Below, in pieces: positions 24,808 through 32,422 of a DNA stretch of 64,000 nucleotides. The position numbers and the translations under genes are program-made. The stretch covers positions 1 through 64,000 of the forward strand of contig NZ_BONP01000014.1 of assembly GCF_016862775.1 (NCBI RefSeq). The letters run 5' to 3'. The notes beneath the pieces are model-generated. The model was not told the DNA's origin. It did not search any database and saw nothing but the letters and a program-made list of their open reading frames with translations. The stretch's first letter is position 1, and every line of letters begins with the position of its first letter. The DNA is from Cellulomonas phragmiteti (GTDB taxonomy: Bacteria; Actinomycetota; Actinomycetes; Actinomycetales; Cellulomonadaceae).

Positions 24808-25428
24808 CTACCGCAGCAACCCCCGCCGATACCCCTCACCCACGGCCGCGGCCCGGTCCCGCACGTCGAGCTTGTCGTACACGTGCTGCAGGTGGGTCTT
24901 GATGCTGGCCTCGCTGATGAACAGCTGCCGGGCGACCTCCCGGTTGGACGCGCCGTCGGCGACGAGCTGCAGCACCTCGAGCTCGCGCGCGGTCAGCGCG
25001 AGCCCGGTGGGCCGGCGCACCCGACCCATGAGCTGCCCGGCGGCCGACGGGGCGAGCACGGACTCCCCGCGGTGGGCGGCGCGCACGGCGCGGATGAGGT
25101 CCTCCGGTGGGGTGTCCTTGAGCAGGTAGCCGGTGGCGCCGGCCTGCACGGCGGGCAGCACGTCGGACTCGCTGTCGAACGTCGTGAGCACCAGCACGCG
25201 CACGTCGGGCGCCGCCCGCGCCAGCTCGACGATGGCCCGGACCCCGTCCATGCGCGGCATCCGCAGGTCCATGAGCACCACGTCGACGCCCAGCCGCACC
25301 GCCTCGCTGACGCCCTCGCGGCCGTCGCCGGCCTCCCCGGCGACCTCGATGTCCGGCACGTCCGCGAACGCCCCGCGCAGCCCGTTGCGGACGATCGGGT
25401 GGTCGTCGACGATGAGGACGCGGATCAC
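24808..25428 (-). CDS. NarL/LuxR-type response regulator
   Basis: This 206-residue protein has a receiver domain (VDDHP acid pocket, phosphorylation site VLMDLRMPRMDG with Asp53-54, switch TTFD, LKD Lys) and a LuxR-type HTH (LTARELEVLQLVADGASNRE, then SIKTHLQHVYDKL). It is the last gene of a four-gene set: ATPase, permease, kinase, regulator. The kinase stop overlaps its ATG. DesR/LiaR-type regulators in such sets usually control the linked ABC transporter, so it probably acts on the promoter region near 28400. Confidence 0.95.
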   Translation of the reverse strand: MIRVLIVDDHPIVRNGLRGAFADVPDIEVAGEAGDGREGVSEAVRLGVDVVLMDLRMPRMDGVRAIVELARAAPDVRVLVLTTFDSESDVLPAVQAGATGYLLKDTPPEDLIRAVRAAHRGESVLAPSAAGQLMGRVRRPTGLALTARELEVLQLVADGASNREVARQLFISEASIKTHLQHVYDKLDVRDRAAAVGEGYRRGLLR

Positions 25429-26654
25429 GGGGCGGCCACCGGGGCCGCAGGCACCCGCGCGCTGACGGCCGTGCCCTCGCCGGGTGCGCTCTCGATCTGC
25501 AGGGCCCCGCCTACGCTGCGGACCCGCTGCGTCATGCCCCGCAGGCCGAACCCCTGGCCCTGGTACCCGTCGGCGTCCATGTCGATACCCTGCCCGTCGT
25601 CACGCACGTCCAGCAGCACCTCGTCGCTCAGGTAGGACAGCGCGAGGCCGACGCGTGCGGCGTGCGCGTGCCGGGCGACGTTGTGCAGCGCCTCCTGCGC
25701 GACGCGGAACAGCGCCACCTCGACGGCCGGGTTCAGGGGCACGGGGTCGCCGCTGACGTCGAACCGCACGGGCACCCCGCGGTCGTCCGCCCACCGCTGC
25801 ACCAGCTCGCCCAGGGCCTCCGGCAGGTGCGCCGCCTCCAGCTGGTGCGGGCGCAGCGCCTGCACCGAGCGCCGGGCCTCCGTCAGGCTCTCCCGCGCGA
25901 GGTCCAGCGCCCGGTCGACGTGCTCGCGCGCCTGGTCGGGGGAGTGCCAGACCCGTTGCGCGGCCTGGACCTGCGTGATGATGCCGGTGAGGCCCTGCGC
26001 GAGGGTGTCGTGGATCTCCCCGGCCATCCGCTGCCGCTCGTCGACGACGCCCGCCTCCCGCGCCTGGGTGAGCAGCTGGGCGTGCAGGCCGGCGTTCTCC
26101 TCCAGCGTCGCCTCCAGCCGGGCGATCATCTCCGTGCGCCGCCGCTGCTGCTCGATGGACCGCTCCACCAGGGCCACCCCGAGCCCGACGCTGGCCGTCT
26201 GCACCGCGATCACCCCCACGTACGTCCCCAGCGACGGCAGCGTGAGCAGCGGCAGGCCGGCGGTCATGGTGTGCAGGACGACGGAGGTCCCCAGGACGCC
26301 GACGACGCCCACCTGCCAGGGCCGCAGCTCGAACGCGTGCAGGAACCCGGTGATCGTGAACAGCAGGAACACCTGGTCGCGGGACATCAGCGCGACGCAC
26401 AGGGCCAGCAGCCCGACGAAGTACCCGACCAGCGGCGCGCTCCGCCGGCGGCGCTCCTGCGGCACCCGCGTGTACGTGGCGTACACCCAGGCCGCGGCCA
26501 GCCCGGCCAGGGCGAGGGTGACCGCACGGTCGGACCCTGCCTGGCCGGGCCGGGCGACGGCGATGACCGTCGCGACGGGCAGCGTGACCCACGGGAACAC
26601 GGCGAGCAGCGCGAAGAAGTACCGCTCCGGGTCCCGCCCCGCGTCCTCGCTCAT
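25425..26654 (-). CDS. Sensor histidine kinase, NarL/DesK type
   Basis: This 409-residue membrane kinase has five or six transmembrane segments in residues 12-165. A HisKA_3 dimerisation helix carries the phospho-acceptor His in GEIHDTLAQGLTGI (near 215). The ATPase domain has RVAQEALHNVARHA as N-box and DDGQGID and GFGLRGM as G-boxes. The HxxxQGL form is typical of DesK-like kinases. It overlaps the response regulator start by 4 bases. ATG 26654 follows GGAGG; GTG 26666 is possible. The small membrane sensor suggests it detects membrane or transporter state. Confidence 0.93.
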   Translation of the reverse strand: MSEDAGRDPERYFFALLAVFPWVTLPVATVIAVARPGQAGSDRAVTLALAGLAAAWVYATYTRVPQERRRRSAPLVGYFVGLLALCVALMSRDQVFLLFTITGFLHAFELRPWQVGVVGVLGTSVVLHTMTAGLPLLTLPSLGTYVGVIAVQTASVGLGVALVERSIEQQRRRTEMIARLEATLEENAGLHAQLLTQAREAGVVDERQRMAGEIHDTLAQGLTGIITQVQAAQRVWHSPDQAREHVDRALDLARESLTEARRSVQALRPHQLEAAHLPEALGELVQRWADDRGVPVRFDVSGDPVPLNPAVEVALFRVAQEALHNVARHAHAARVGLALSYLSDEVLLDVRDDGQGIDMDADGYQGQGFGLRGMTQRVRSVGGALQIESAPGEGTAVSARVPAAPVAAP

Positions 26655-26674
26655 CGTGGTGGCCACCTCCCGGC

Positions 26675-27427
26675 TCACTCCCAGCGGAACAGCTTGGCCG
26701 CCGCTCCACCGACGGCGACGGCGAGCACGGCCATTATCGCGACCTGCAGCATCACCGGGAGGCCACCGGCGGCCGCGGGAGCCCCCGACCACGTGTCCAG
26801 CAGAGTCGGCACCCCGGGCGGCACGTACGCGCTGAGGCGCACCAGGGCGTCGGGCAGCAGGAACTGCGGCAGGAACACCCCGCCGGCGAACATCGCCACG
26901 ACGTACGCGAGGGTGGCCAGGCCCGTGGCGAGCCGCAGGGTCGCGGCGACGGCGGCGATGAGCGTGCCGACGGCGAGCAGGGCACCGAACCCGACGACGA
27001 ACACCGCCGCGAACAGCAGCGGTTGCTGCGGCAGCGGCACGCCGAGCACGGCCCAGGCCGAGAGGACCACGAGCAGGCCGGCGACGACCGCGGCGCCCAG
27101 CGCCACGAGGAGCTGGGAGGCGAGCATCGCGCCCGGGTGCACGGGGGTCGTAGACATCCGGCGCAGGACGCCGCGCTCCCGGTAGGTGGCCATCGCCACG
27201 GGGATCTGCTGCAGGGCGATGATGCCGAGCCCCAGCGCCAGCGCAGCGGGCGCCCACGCCTCGACGAACGACACGCCGCCGAACTCGTCGGCCGGCTCCC
27301 GCAGCGCGGGGATCGCGCCGAGCCCGAGCAGGAGGGCGGTGGGGAACAGGACCCCGAAGATCACGGAGACCGGGTCGCGCAGGAACAGGCGCGTCTCGGC
27401 GACGGTCAGGCGGTGCAGGGCGGTCAT
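26675..27427 (-). CDS. ABC-2 type transporter permease
   Basis: This 250-residue protein has about six transmembrane helices and the ABC-2 pattern: an N-terminal helix with RDPVSVIFGVLFPTALLL, a cytosolic YRERGVLRRMSTTPV loop, and GVFLPQFLLPDALVRLSAYVPP before the last helix. Such permeases export drugs, antibiotics or lipids with a DrrA-like ATPase. Its ATG overlaps the ATPase stop (TGATG). The linked kinase and regulator suggest inducible resistance or envelope stress export; the substrate is unknown. Confidence 0.92.
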   Translation of the reverse strand: MTALHRLTVAETRLFLRDPVSVIFGVLFPTALLLGLGAIPALREPADEFGGVSFVEAWAPAALALGLGIIALQQIPVAMATYRERGVLRRMSTTPVHPGAMLASQLLVALGAAVVAGLLVVLSAWAVLGVPLPQQPLLFAAVFVVGFGALLAVGTLIAAVAATLRLATGLATLAYVVAMFAGGVFLPQFLLPDALVRLSAYVPPGVPTLLDTWSGAPAAAGGLPVMLQVAIMAVLAVAVGGAAAKLFRWE

Positions 27428-28332
27428 CAGGCGGACCTCCGTCCGGTGAGGGTGACGAACGCGTCGTCGAGGCTCGTCTGCTCGACCCGCAGGTCGTGCG
27501 CGACGACGTGGTGCCGGGCGAGCGCCGACGTGACCGCCTGCAGCAGGTCGCCCGTGCCGGTCACGACGACGCGCGGGCCGTGGTGCTGCACGTCGGCGAC
27601 CTCCGGCAGGTCGGTGAGGAGCGCGTCGGCCACGGGGGCCGACGGGCGGAAGTGCACGCGCTGCTGCGTGCCGACCTGCGCGACGAGCCCGGCGGGGGTG
27701 TCGAGCGCGACGACCCGGCCGGAGTCGACGAGCGCGATGCGGTCGCACAGCCGCTCCGCCTCGTCCATGAAGTGCGTGACCAGCACGATCGTCACGCCGG
27801 AGTCGCGCACGTGCTCGACGAGGTCCCAGGTGTCCCGCCGGGCCTGCGGGTCCAGGCCGGTGGTCAGCTCGTCGAGCACGGCGACGGCCGGGCTGCCGAC
27901 CAGCGCCAGCGCGATCGCGAGCCGCTGCTTCTGCCCGCCGGAGAGCTTGCGGTACTGGGTGTGGCGCTTGTCGGCCAGCCCCAGCATCTCCAGCAGCTGC
28001 TCCCCGTCGGCGGGCCGCCGGTAGAACGAGCGGTACAGCTCCATGGCCTCGGCGACGGTCTGCCGGTCCGGCAGCCGGCTCTCCTGCAGCTGCACCCCGA
28101 CGCGCTGCCGCAGCTCGCCGCGGTCACGCCGGGGGTCCAGGCCCAGCACGCGCAGCTCGCCGCGGTCGGGGGTGCGCAGCCCGGTGAGGCACTCGACGGT
28201 GGTCGTCTTGCCTGCCCCGTTGGGGCCGAGGATCCCGAAGATCTCCCCGGCCCCGACCGTGAAGGAGACGTCGTCGACGGCGGTCGTCGTCCCGTACGTC
28301 TTGTGGAGGTGCGTGACCTCGATGATGTCCAT
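27427..28332 (-). CDS. ABC transporter ATP-binding protein (DrrA-like)
   Basis: This 301-residue ATPase has Walker A GPNGAGKTTT, Q-loop VQLQES, signature LSGGQKQR, Walker B VAVLDELTTGLD and switch His THFMDEAE. The C-terminal ~85 residues form the regulatory extension of the DrrA-type subfamily. All catalytic residues are present. It is the first gene of the operon with permease, kinase and response regulator, and a strong palindrome lies upstream at 28398-28423. Confidence 0.95.
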   Translation of the reverse strand: MDIIEVTHLHKTYGTTTAVDDVSFTVGAGEIFGILGPNGAGKTTTVECLTGLRTPDRGELRVLGLDPRRDRGELRQRVGVQLQESRLPDRQTVAEAMELYRSFYRRPADGEQLLEMLGLADKRHTQYRKLSGGQKQRLAIALALVGSPAVAVLDELTTGLDPQARRDTWDLVEHVRDSGVTIVLVTHFMDEAERLCDRIALVDSGRVVALDTPAGLVAQVGTQQRVHFRPSAPVADALLTDLPEVADVQHHGPRVVVTGTGDLLQAVTSALARHHVVAHDLRVEQTSLDDAFVTLTGRRSA

Positions 28333-28386
28333 GCCTCGAGCCTGGGCGGTGCGGCGCGCTCGCGGACCACCCGGTCGGGTCGGGGG

Positions 28387-28423
28387 TCGGTGGATCCCGG
28401 CATCGACCGATCGGTGGATGCCG
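28387..28423. promoter_or_regulatory. Palindrome and direct repeat upstream of ABC/two-component operon
   Basis: A 26-bp inverted repeat (28398-28423) pairs at 12 of 13 positions around a central ACCGATCGGT. The 13-mer TCGGTGGATGCCG (28411-28423) also occurs with one change at 28387-28399, exactly 24 bases away. It lies 66 bases before the ATPase start. A NarL-type regulator site is the natural guess. Confidence 0.5.
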
Positions 28424-28458
28424 CGGGCGCCGTCGGGCCGTGGGCGAGGGGCCCGGGC

Positions 28459-28794
28459 TCAGACGGGCAGGCGCTCCGCGGCGACCGCCGCCGCCCGCGC
28501 GTCGCCGGGCGTCCCCAGCACGGTCCGGATCTGCAGCTTGCCGAGCATCCGCACCATGCCGTCGCCCATGTGGCCGACGAGGACGACGTCGACGCCGTGC
28601 TCGCGCAGGAACCGCGCGATCCGCGCGTGGTGCGCACCGGGCGTGCCCGCGTCGTGCAGCGCGTCCCACCCGACCTCGTGCTCCTGCCAGTCGAGGACCT
28701 CACCGTCCTCGACGCGGGCGACCGCGACGCGGTGCGCCCGCCCCCAGCTCTCGCCGACCTGCCCGTCGGCGCCGAGCGAGATGCACGCGATCAT
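28459..28794 (-). CDS. NifX/NifB-type Fe-Mo cofactor domain protein
   Basis: This 111-residue protein matches the dinitrogenase iron-molybdenum cofactor biosynthesis fold: IACISLGADGQVGESWGRAH at the start, ARFLREHGVDVVLVGHMG in the middle and the glycine-rich MGDGMVRMLGKLQIRTVLG. Members bind metal clusters, or are of unknown role outside nitrogen fixers. No nif genes are present, so nitrogenase work is unlikely. It stands between the ABC operon and the TetR gene with its own start ATG 28794. Confidence 0.82.
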   Translation of the reverse strand: MIACISLGADGQVGESWGRAHRVAVARVEDGEVLDWQEHEVGWDALHDAGTPGAHHARIARFLREHGVDVVLVGHMGDGMVRMLGKLQIRTVLGTPGDARAAAVAAERLPV

Positions 28795-28909
28795 GAGGTT
28801 CCTCCGTGGGTGGGGGGCCGGGCCGTGGCCACCATCCTGCGGGCCGCCGCGCGCCGCGGCGTGGGACCTCCCGCCCTGCCCTCAGGCCCCCGCCCTCACG
28901 CCCGTGCCC

Positions 28910-29563
28910 TCACGCTCCCGGCGCCGCGCCCACCCGTGCGGCCAGTGCGTCGAGGACCAGCTCCAGGCCGTGCTCGAACTCGTCGCCGTAGGCGTAGTCC
29001 TGCCCGACGACGACGTGCGTGACCATCTCAACCAGGTGCGGGTACTGCTCGGCGGGCAGGGCCAGCTCGGCGGCGTAGTCCTCGACGCGCTCGCCGGCCT
29101 CGAACGGCAGGCGCTGCTCGGTGAGGACGAACCCGTAGACGTACGCGTCGAGCACGGAGAACGCGTGGGCGGCGAGCCGCACGTCGAACCCGCCGCGGCG
29201 CAGGCAGCCGAGCACCGCGTCGTGGTGCGTGAGCACGGCCGGCCCGGGGGTGCGCCGCGACTCGACGAGGGCCAGGCCCCACGGGTGCGCGGACAGGGTC
29301 CGCCGGGCGGAGCGGGCGCGCTCGCGCATCTCCTCGCGCCAGTCGGCGCCGGGGGTGGCCAGGCGGATGCGGGCGAACACCCAGTCGGCGAGCTCGTCGA
29401 GCAGCTGCTCCTTGCCGGCGAGGTGGTGGTAGAGCGACATCGCCTCGACGCCGAGCTGCTTGCCGACGCTGCGCATGCTCACCCCGGCCAGTCCGTGGGC
29501 GTCGGCGACGGCCGCGGCGGCGTCGACGATGCGCTCGCGGGTCAGCGGGGTGCGGGTGGTCAT
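28910..29563 (-). CDS. TetR/AcrR family repressor
   Basis: This 217-residue regulator has the TetR HTH (TRERIVDAAAAVADAHGLAG, then MRSVGKQLGVEAMSLYHHL) in residues 8-55 and a TetR-C-like ligand domain. It is divergent from the oxidoreductase gene, and two palindromes CTTACGSSCGTAAG lie between them. It probably represses both genes until a small ligand binds. ATG 29563 is fixed by the HTH spacing and a GGAGG upstream (29567-29571 on the opposite strand). Confidence 0.93.
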   Translation of the reverse strand: MTTRTPLTRERIVDAAAAVADAHGLAGVSMRSVGKQLGVEAMSLYHHLAGKEQLLDELADWVFARIRLATPGADWREEMRERARSARRTLSAHPWGLALVESRRTPGPAVLTHHDAVLGCLRRGGFDVRLAAHAFSVLDAYVYGFVLTEQRLPFEAGERVEDYAAELALPAEQYPHLVEMVTHVVVGQDYAYGDEFEHGLELVLDALAARVGAAPGA

Positions 29564-29579
29564 GGGGCCTCCTTGCGCT

Positions 29580-29628
29580 CTTACGCCCGTAAGGCTACCG
29601 TCGCCGCTCAGGGACTTACGGGCGTAAG
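29580..29628. promoter_or_regulatory. Twin TetR-type operators
   Basis: Two palindromes of the form CTTACG-SS-CGTAAG occur at 29580-29593 (centre CC) and 29615-29628 (centre GG), 35 bases apart centre to centre. They fill the divergent gap between the TetR gene and the oxidoreductase gene. Repressor binding is inferred from position and symmetry. Confidence 0.75.
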
Positions 29629-29638
29629 GGAGATGTTG

Positions 29639-30607
29639 GTGCGCGCAGTCGTGGTGGACAGGTACGGCCCGCCGGAGGTGGCCCGGGTGCGTGACGTCCC
29701 GGACCCCGCCCCGCGCGCGGGCGAGGTGCTCGTGCGCGTCGCGGCCGCGGCCGTGACCAGCGGCGACGCCCGCATGCGCGCCGGCCGGTTCCCGCGCGGG
29801 TTCGCGGTGCCGGCGCGCGTCGCCCTGGGCCTGCGCGGGCCGCGCCGGCGCGTGCTCGGGGCCGTCTTCTCCGGCGACGTGGTCGCGCTGGGTGCGGGCG
29901 TCACCGGCGTGGCCGTCGGCGACCGGGTGGCGACGATGACGGGCGGGAGCCTCGGCGGGCACGCCGAGCTCGCCGTCGTGCGGGCCGACAGGATCACCCC
30001 GCTGCCCGCGGGCTTGCCGCACGACGCCGCCGCCGCCGTGCTGTTCGGCGGCGCCACCGCGCTGGACTACCTGCGCACCAAGGCGCACCTGGCCGCCGGC
30101 GCGACCGTCCTGGTCAACGGCGCCTCGGGAGCCGTCGGGTCCAGCGCCGTGCAGGTCGCCCGGCACCTGGGTGCCGAGGTGACCGGCGTGACCAGCGCCG
30201 CCAACGCCGACCTGGTGACCCGCCTGGGCGCCACGCGGGTCGTCGACCACCGCACCACGACGCTCGCCGACGTGCAGGCCCGCGGCGAGAGGTTCGACGT
30301 CGTCCTCGACACGGTCGGCAACGTCAGCCCGGCCGCCGGGCGCCGGCTGCTCACCCGGGACGGTGTGGTGCTGCTGGCCGTCGCGGGCCTCGGCGAGCTG
30401 CTCGCCGCCCGCGGCCCGGTCAAGGCCGGCCCGGCGTCCGAGAGCCCCGCGCTCCTCGCGGAGGTCCTGCGGCTGACGGCCGACGGCGTCCTCGACCCCC
30501 TCGTCGAGTCCACCCACCCCCTGGACGGCATCGCCGACGCGTACCGGCGCGTCGACTCCGGCCGCAAGGTCGGCAACGTCCTCGTGCGCCCGCAGGGCGC
30601 GCCCTGA
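29639..30607 (+). CDS. NADPH-dependent quinone oxidoreductase, MDR superfamily
   Basis: This ~322-residue protein has the GroES-like N-terminus (VVDRYGPPEVARVRDVPDP, GEVLVRVAAAAV, GDVVALGAGVTGVAVGDRV) and the nucleotide-binding motif VNGASGAVGSSAVQVA at about residue 155. Zinc-binding Cys residues are absent, as in zeta-crystallin/QOR enzymes. It probably reduces quinones or enones with NADPH. GTG 29639 has AAGGGAG 6 bases upstream; ATG 29633 would abut that site. The TetR operators just upstream suggest induction by a reactive small molecule. Confidence 0.9.
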   Translation: MRAVVVDRYGPPEVARVRDVPDPAPRAGEVLVRVAAAAVTSGDARMRAGRFPRGFAVPARVALGLRGPRRRVLGAVFSGDVVALGAGVTGVAVGDRVATMTGGSLGGHAELAVVRADRITPLPAGLPHDAAAAVLFGGATALDYLRTKAHLAAGATVLVNGASGAVGSSAVQVARHLGAEVTGVTSAANADLVTRLGATRVVDHRTTTLADVQARGERFDVVLDTVGNVSPAAGRRLLTRDGVVLLAVAGLGELLAARGPVKAGPASESPALLAEVLRLTADGVLDPLVESTHPLDGIADAYRRVDSGRKVGNVLVRPQGAP

Positions 30608-30623
30608 CGTCCCGGGCGCGCCC
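30595..30623. terminator. Bidirectional hairpin between convergent genes
   Basis: GGGCGCGCCC occurs at 30595-30604 and again at 30614-30623, able to form a 10-bp stem with a 9-base loop. It spans the oxidoreductase stop and faces the convergent hydrolase gene. No U-tract follows, as is common in high-GC actinobacteria. Confidence 0.5.
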
Positions 30624-30649
30624 TGCTCCCCTCCTGGTGGGGCCGTGCG

Positions 30650-31567
30650 TCAGCAGGTCGCGCGGAACTCCTCGATCGCCGAGCTCGGCGGCGGCGGCGG
30701 GCAGAGGAACTGGCTGTACCGCAGGTCGTCGTCCACGTACCGCTTGAGCCACGCGACCGTGTACCGGCCGATGGTCGAGTTGGTGGTGTTGGGGGCGAAG
30801 TGGCTGGCGTTGTTGAGCTCGAGGTACGCCTTGGGCAGCGCCGCCGGCAGGCTCTCGTAGAACGGCTCGGCGTGCGTGCGGACCGACGCGACGGAGTCGT
30901 TCTCCGCGCCGACGATGAACGTGGGCACCTGCAGGCTGGACCACCGCTTGGTGAGGTTCCACGGCGTCAGTGGCACCGCGGCCTGCAGCGCCGGCCGGCT
31001 CGAGGCGGCCTCGAGGGCGCCACCGCCGCCCATCGAGTGGCCGACGACGGCCTGGCGGCTCGCGTCGACGCGGTCCCGCACGCCGCTGGACGAGGTGACG
31101 TGGTCCAGCGCGGCGAGCAGCTGGCGGCCCCGGCTCGCGGGCTGGTCGGAGCGGGTGAGGGTGTCGATGTTGATGACGACGAACCCGTGCGACGCGATCC
31201 GGGACGCCAGCCACGCCATGCTCGAGCGCCCCGCGGTGTACCCGGGCGCGACCGCGACCACGCCGAACGTGCCCTCCGACGTCGTCGTCGGGTAGTAGAT
31301 GTCCCCACCGCCGAAGCCCGAGGCGCGCCAGGAGTACACGCGCTCCTCGGCGACGGCGAACGGCCCGCGCGCGGCGTCGAGCGTGGACGTCGACGGGTCC
31401 GGGCCGCGCTCGAAGCCTGCGGCGAGCGCGGGGGCGGCGGCGGGGGCGAGCGTGGCGGCCCAGGTGAGCAGGGCGGTCGCCAGCACGAGCGCGCGCCTGC
31501 GGCGGGTCGGTGCGGTGAGCTGTGCGGTGAGCGGTGGAGCGGCGGGGGTCGGGGTCGTCCGGGACAT
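30650..31567 (-). CDS. Secreted polyester hydrolase / cutinase (PET hydrolase-like)
   Basis: This 305-residue protein has a long signal peptide with RRRR at 22-25 and cleavage near residue 50. The mature part closely follows Thermobifida cutinases such as TfCut2: FERGPDP start, ASGFGGGDIYYP, and catalytic GHSMGGGG with Ser178. It keeps LTPW with Trp203, GAENDS with Asp224, ASHFAPN with His256, oxyanion Tyr110 and Met179, and a C-terminal pair Cys289/Cys305. Family enzymes cleave cutin, triglycerides and aromatic polyesters including PET. His177 and Phe257 are the cutinase-type choices, not the Trp/Ser of Ideonella PETase. It is divergent from a QsdR-type regulator. Confidence 0.93.
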   Translation of the reverse strand: MSRTTPTPAAPPLTAQLTAPTRRRRALVLATALLTWAATLAPAAAPALAAGFERGPDPSTSTLDAARGPFAVAEERVYSWRASGFGGGDIYYPTTTSEGTFGVVAVAPGYTAGRSSMAWLASRIASHGFVVINIDTLTRSDQPASRGRQLLAALDHVTSSSGVRDRVDASRQAVVGHSMGGGGALEAASSRPALQAAVPLTPWNLTKRWSSLQVPTFIVGAENDSVASVRTHAEPFYESLPAALPKAYLELNNASHFAPNTTNSTIGRYTVAWLKRYVDDDLRYSQFLCPPPPPSSAIEEFRATC

Positions 31568-31611
31568 GCGTCATCACCTCCGGTCGGGCGCGACTGGGCG
31601 GCGTCGCGCGT

Positions 31612-31655
31612 CACCAGGTGCTGGCACGCAGTCACACGCGTCTGATACACCTGGT
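31612..31655. promoter_or_regulatory. Repeated CACC(N)GGT(G) sites between hydrolase and QsdR genes
   Basis: CACCAGGTG (31612-31620) is an odd-centred palindrome, and CACCTGGT (31648-31655) repeats its core 36 bases away. Both lie in the 182-base divergent gap. Regulator binding is a guess from position. Confidence 0.35.
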
Positions 31656-31749
31656 TCACCGGAATCATCACCACGGCGCCACCACGGGGGGAAGGTGCGG
31701 TGAGGATCGTGAGACGGCCGTCGCAGGTCATGCAGCACGGGCGGTCGCC

Positions 31750-32391
31750 GTGACCACCGTCCGGGTCCTCAGCCACGCGAGCGCCGTGCACGGCGGCGCC
31801 CGGCACTTCCTGCACCACGGCGCCCTCGACATGGACGCCCTCGCGCGCGAGCTCGCCGTCAGCCGCGCGACGCTGTACCGCACGGTCGGCAGCCGGGACG
31901 CGCTGCTCGGGGACGTGCTGACGGACCTCGGCCGCCGCGTCGTCGACCTCGCGCTGGCCGAGCGGTACCCGCCCGGCGTCGACGGCGTCATCGAGGTCTC
32001 GCGCCGCTTCACCGCGCTCCTGCAGGACGCCGCACCGCTGCGGCGGTTCGCCCGGGACGAGCCCGAGGTCGCGCACCGCGTGCTGCTGGCGCCCACCGGG
32101 CAGGTGCACGCCCGCGCGGTCGACGTGCAGCGCGACCTGTTCCGGCGCATCGGCGGCCCCGAGATCGGCGGGGGCGCGACGGCCCGGCGCCACGACCCGG
32201 CGCTGCCGCGGCTGCCGACGTCCCTCGAGGTGCCCGTGCCGCGGGTCGTCGTCGCCGGCGGCGACCCGCTCGCCGAGCGGGCCTTCCTCTACATCCGCGT
32301 CCTGGAGTCGGTGCTCTACGGCCCGATGCTCACCGGCCGGCGCGCGGACTTCGCCCTCGCCGAACCGGCGCTGCGGGCCCTGCTGCGGTGA
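31750..32391 (+). CDS. QsdR-type TetR family regulator
   Basis: This ~213-residue protein has a TetR-like HTH: FLHHGALDMDALARELAVSR then ATLYRTVGSRDALLGDVL, matching the QsdR branch with its short helix 1 and TLYR recognition helix. A helical ligand-binding domain follows. QsdR-type proteins were first described as regulators of lactone degradation in Rhodococcus. It faces the polyester hydrolase gene and may control it. GTG 31750 is the best start available before the HTH; no strong ribosome site is visible. Confidence 0.8.
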   Translation: MTTVRVLSHASAVHGGARHFLHHGALDMDALARELAVSRATLYRTVGSRDALLGDVLTDLGRRVVDLALAERYPPGVDGVIEVSRRFTALLQDAAPLRRFARDEPEVAHRVLLAPTGQVHARAVDVQRDLFRRIGGPEIGGGATARRHDPALPRLPTSLEVPVPRVVVAGGDPLAERAFLYIRVLESVLYGPMLTGRRADFALAEPALRALLR

Positions 32392-32422
32392 CAGCCCGCC
32401 CGCGGGACGTCGACGCGGCGCC

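Noticed and set aside
28459..28794. Part of a nitrogen-fixation cluster
   Set aside because: No nif, fix or molybdenum genes are seen in the window; the domain occurs widely outside diazotrophs.
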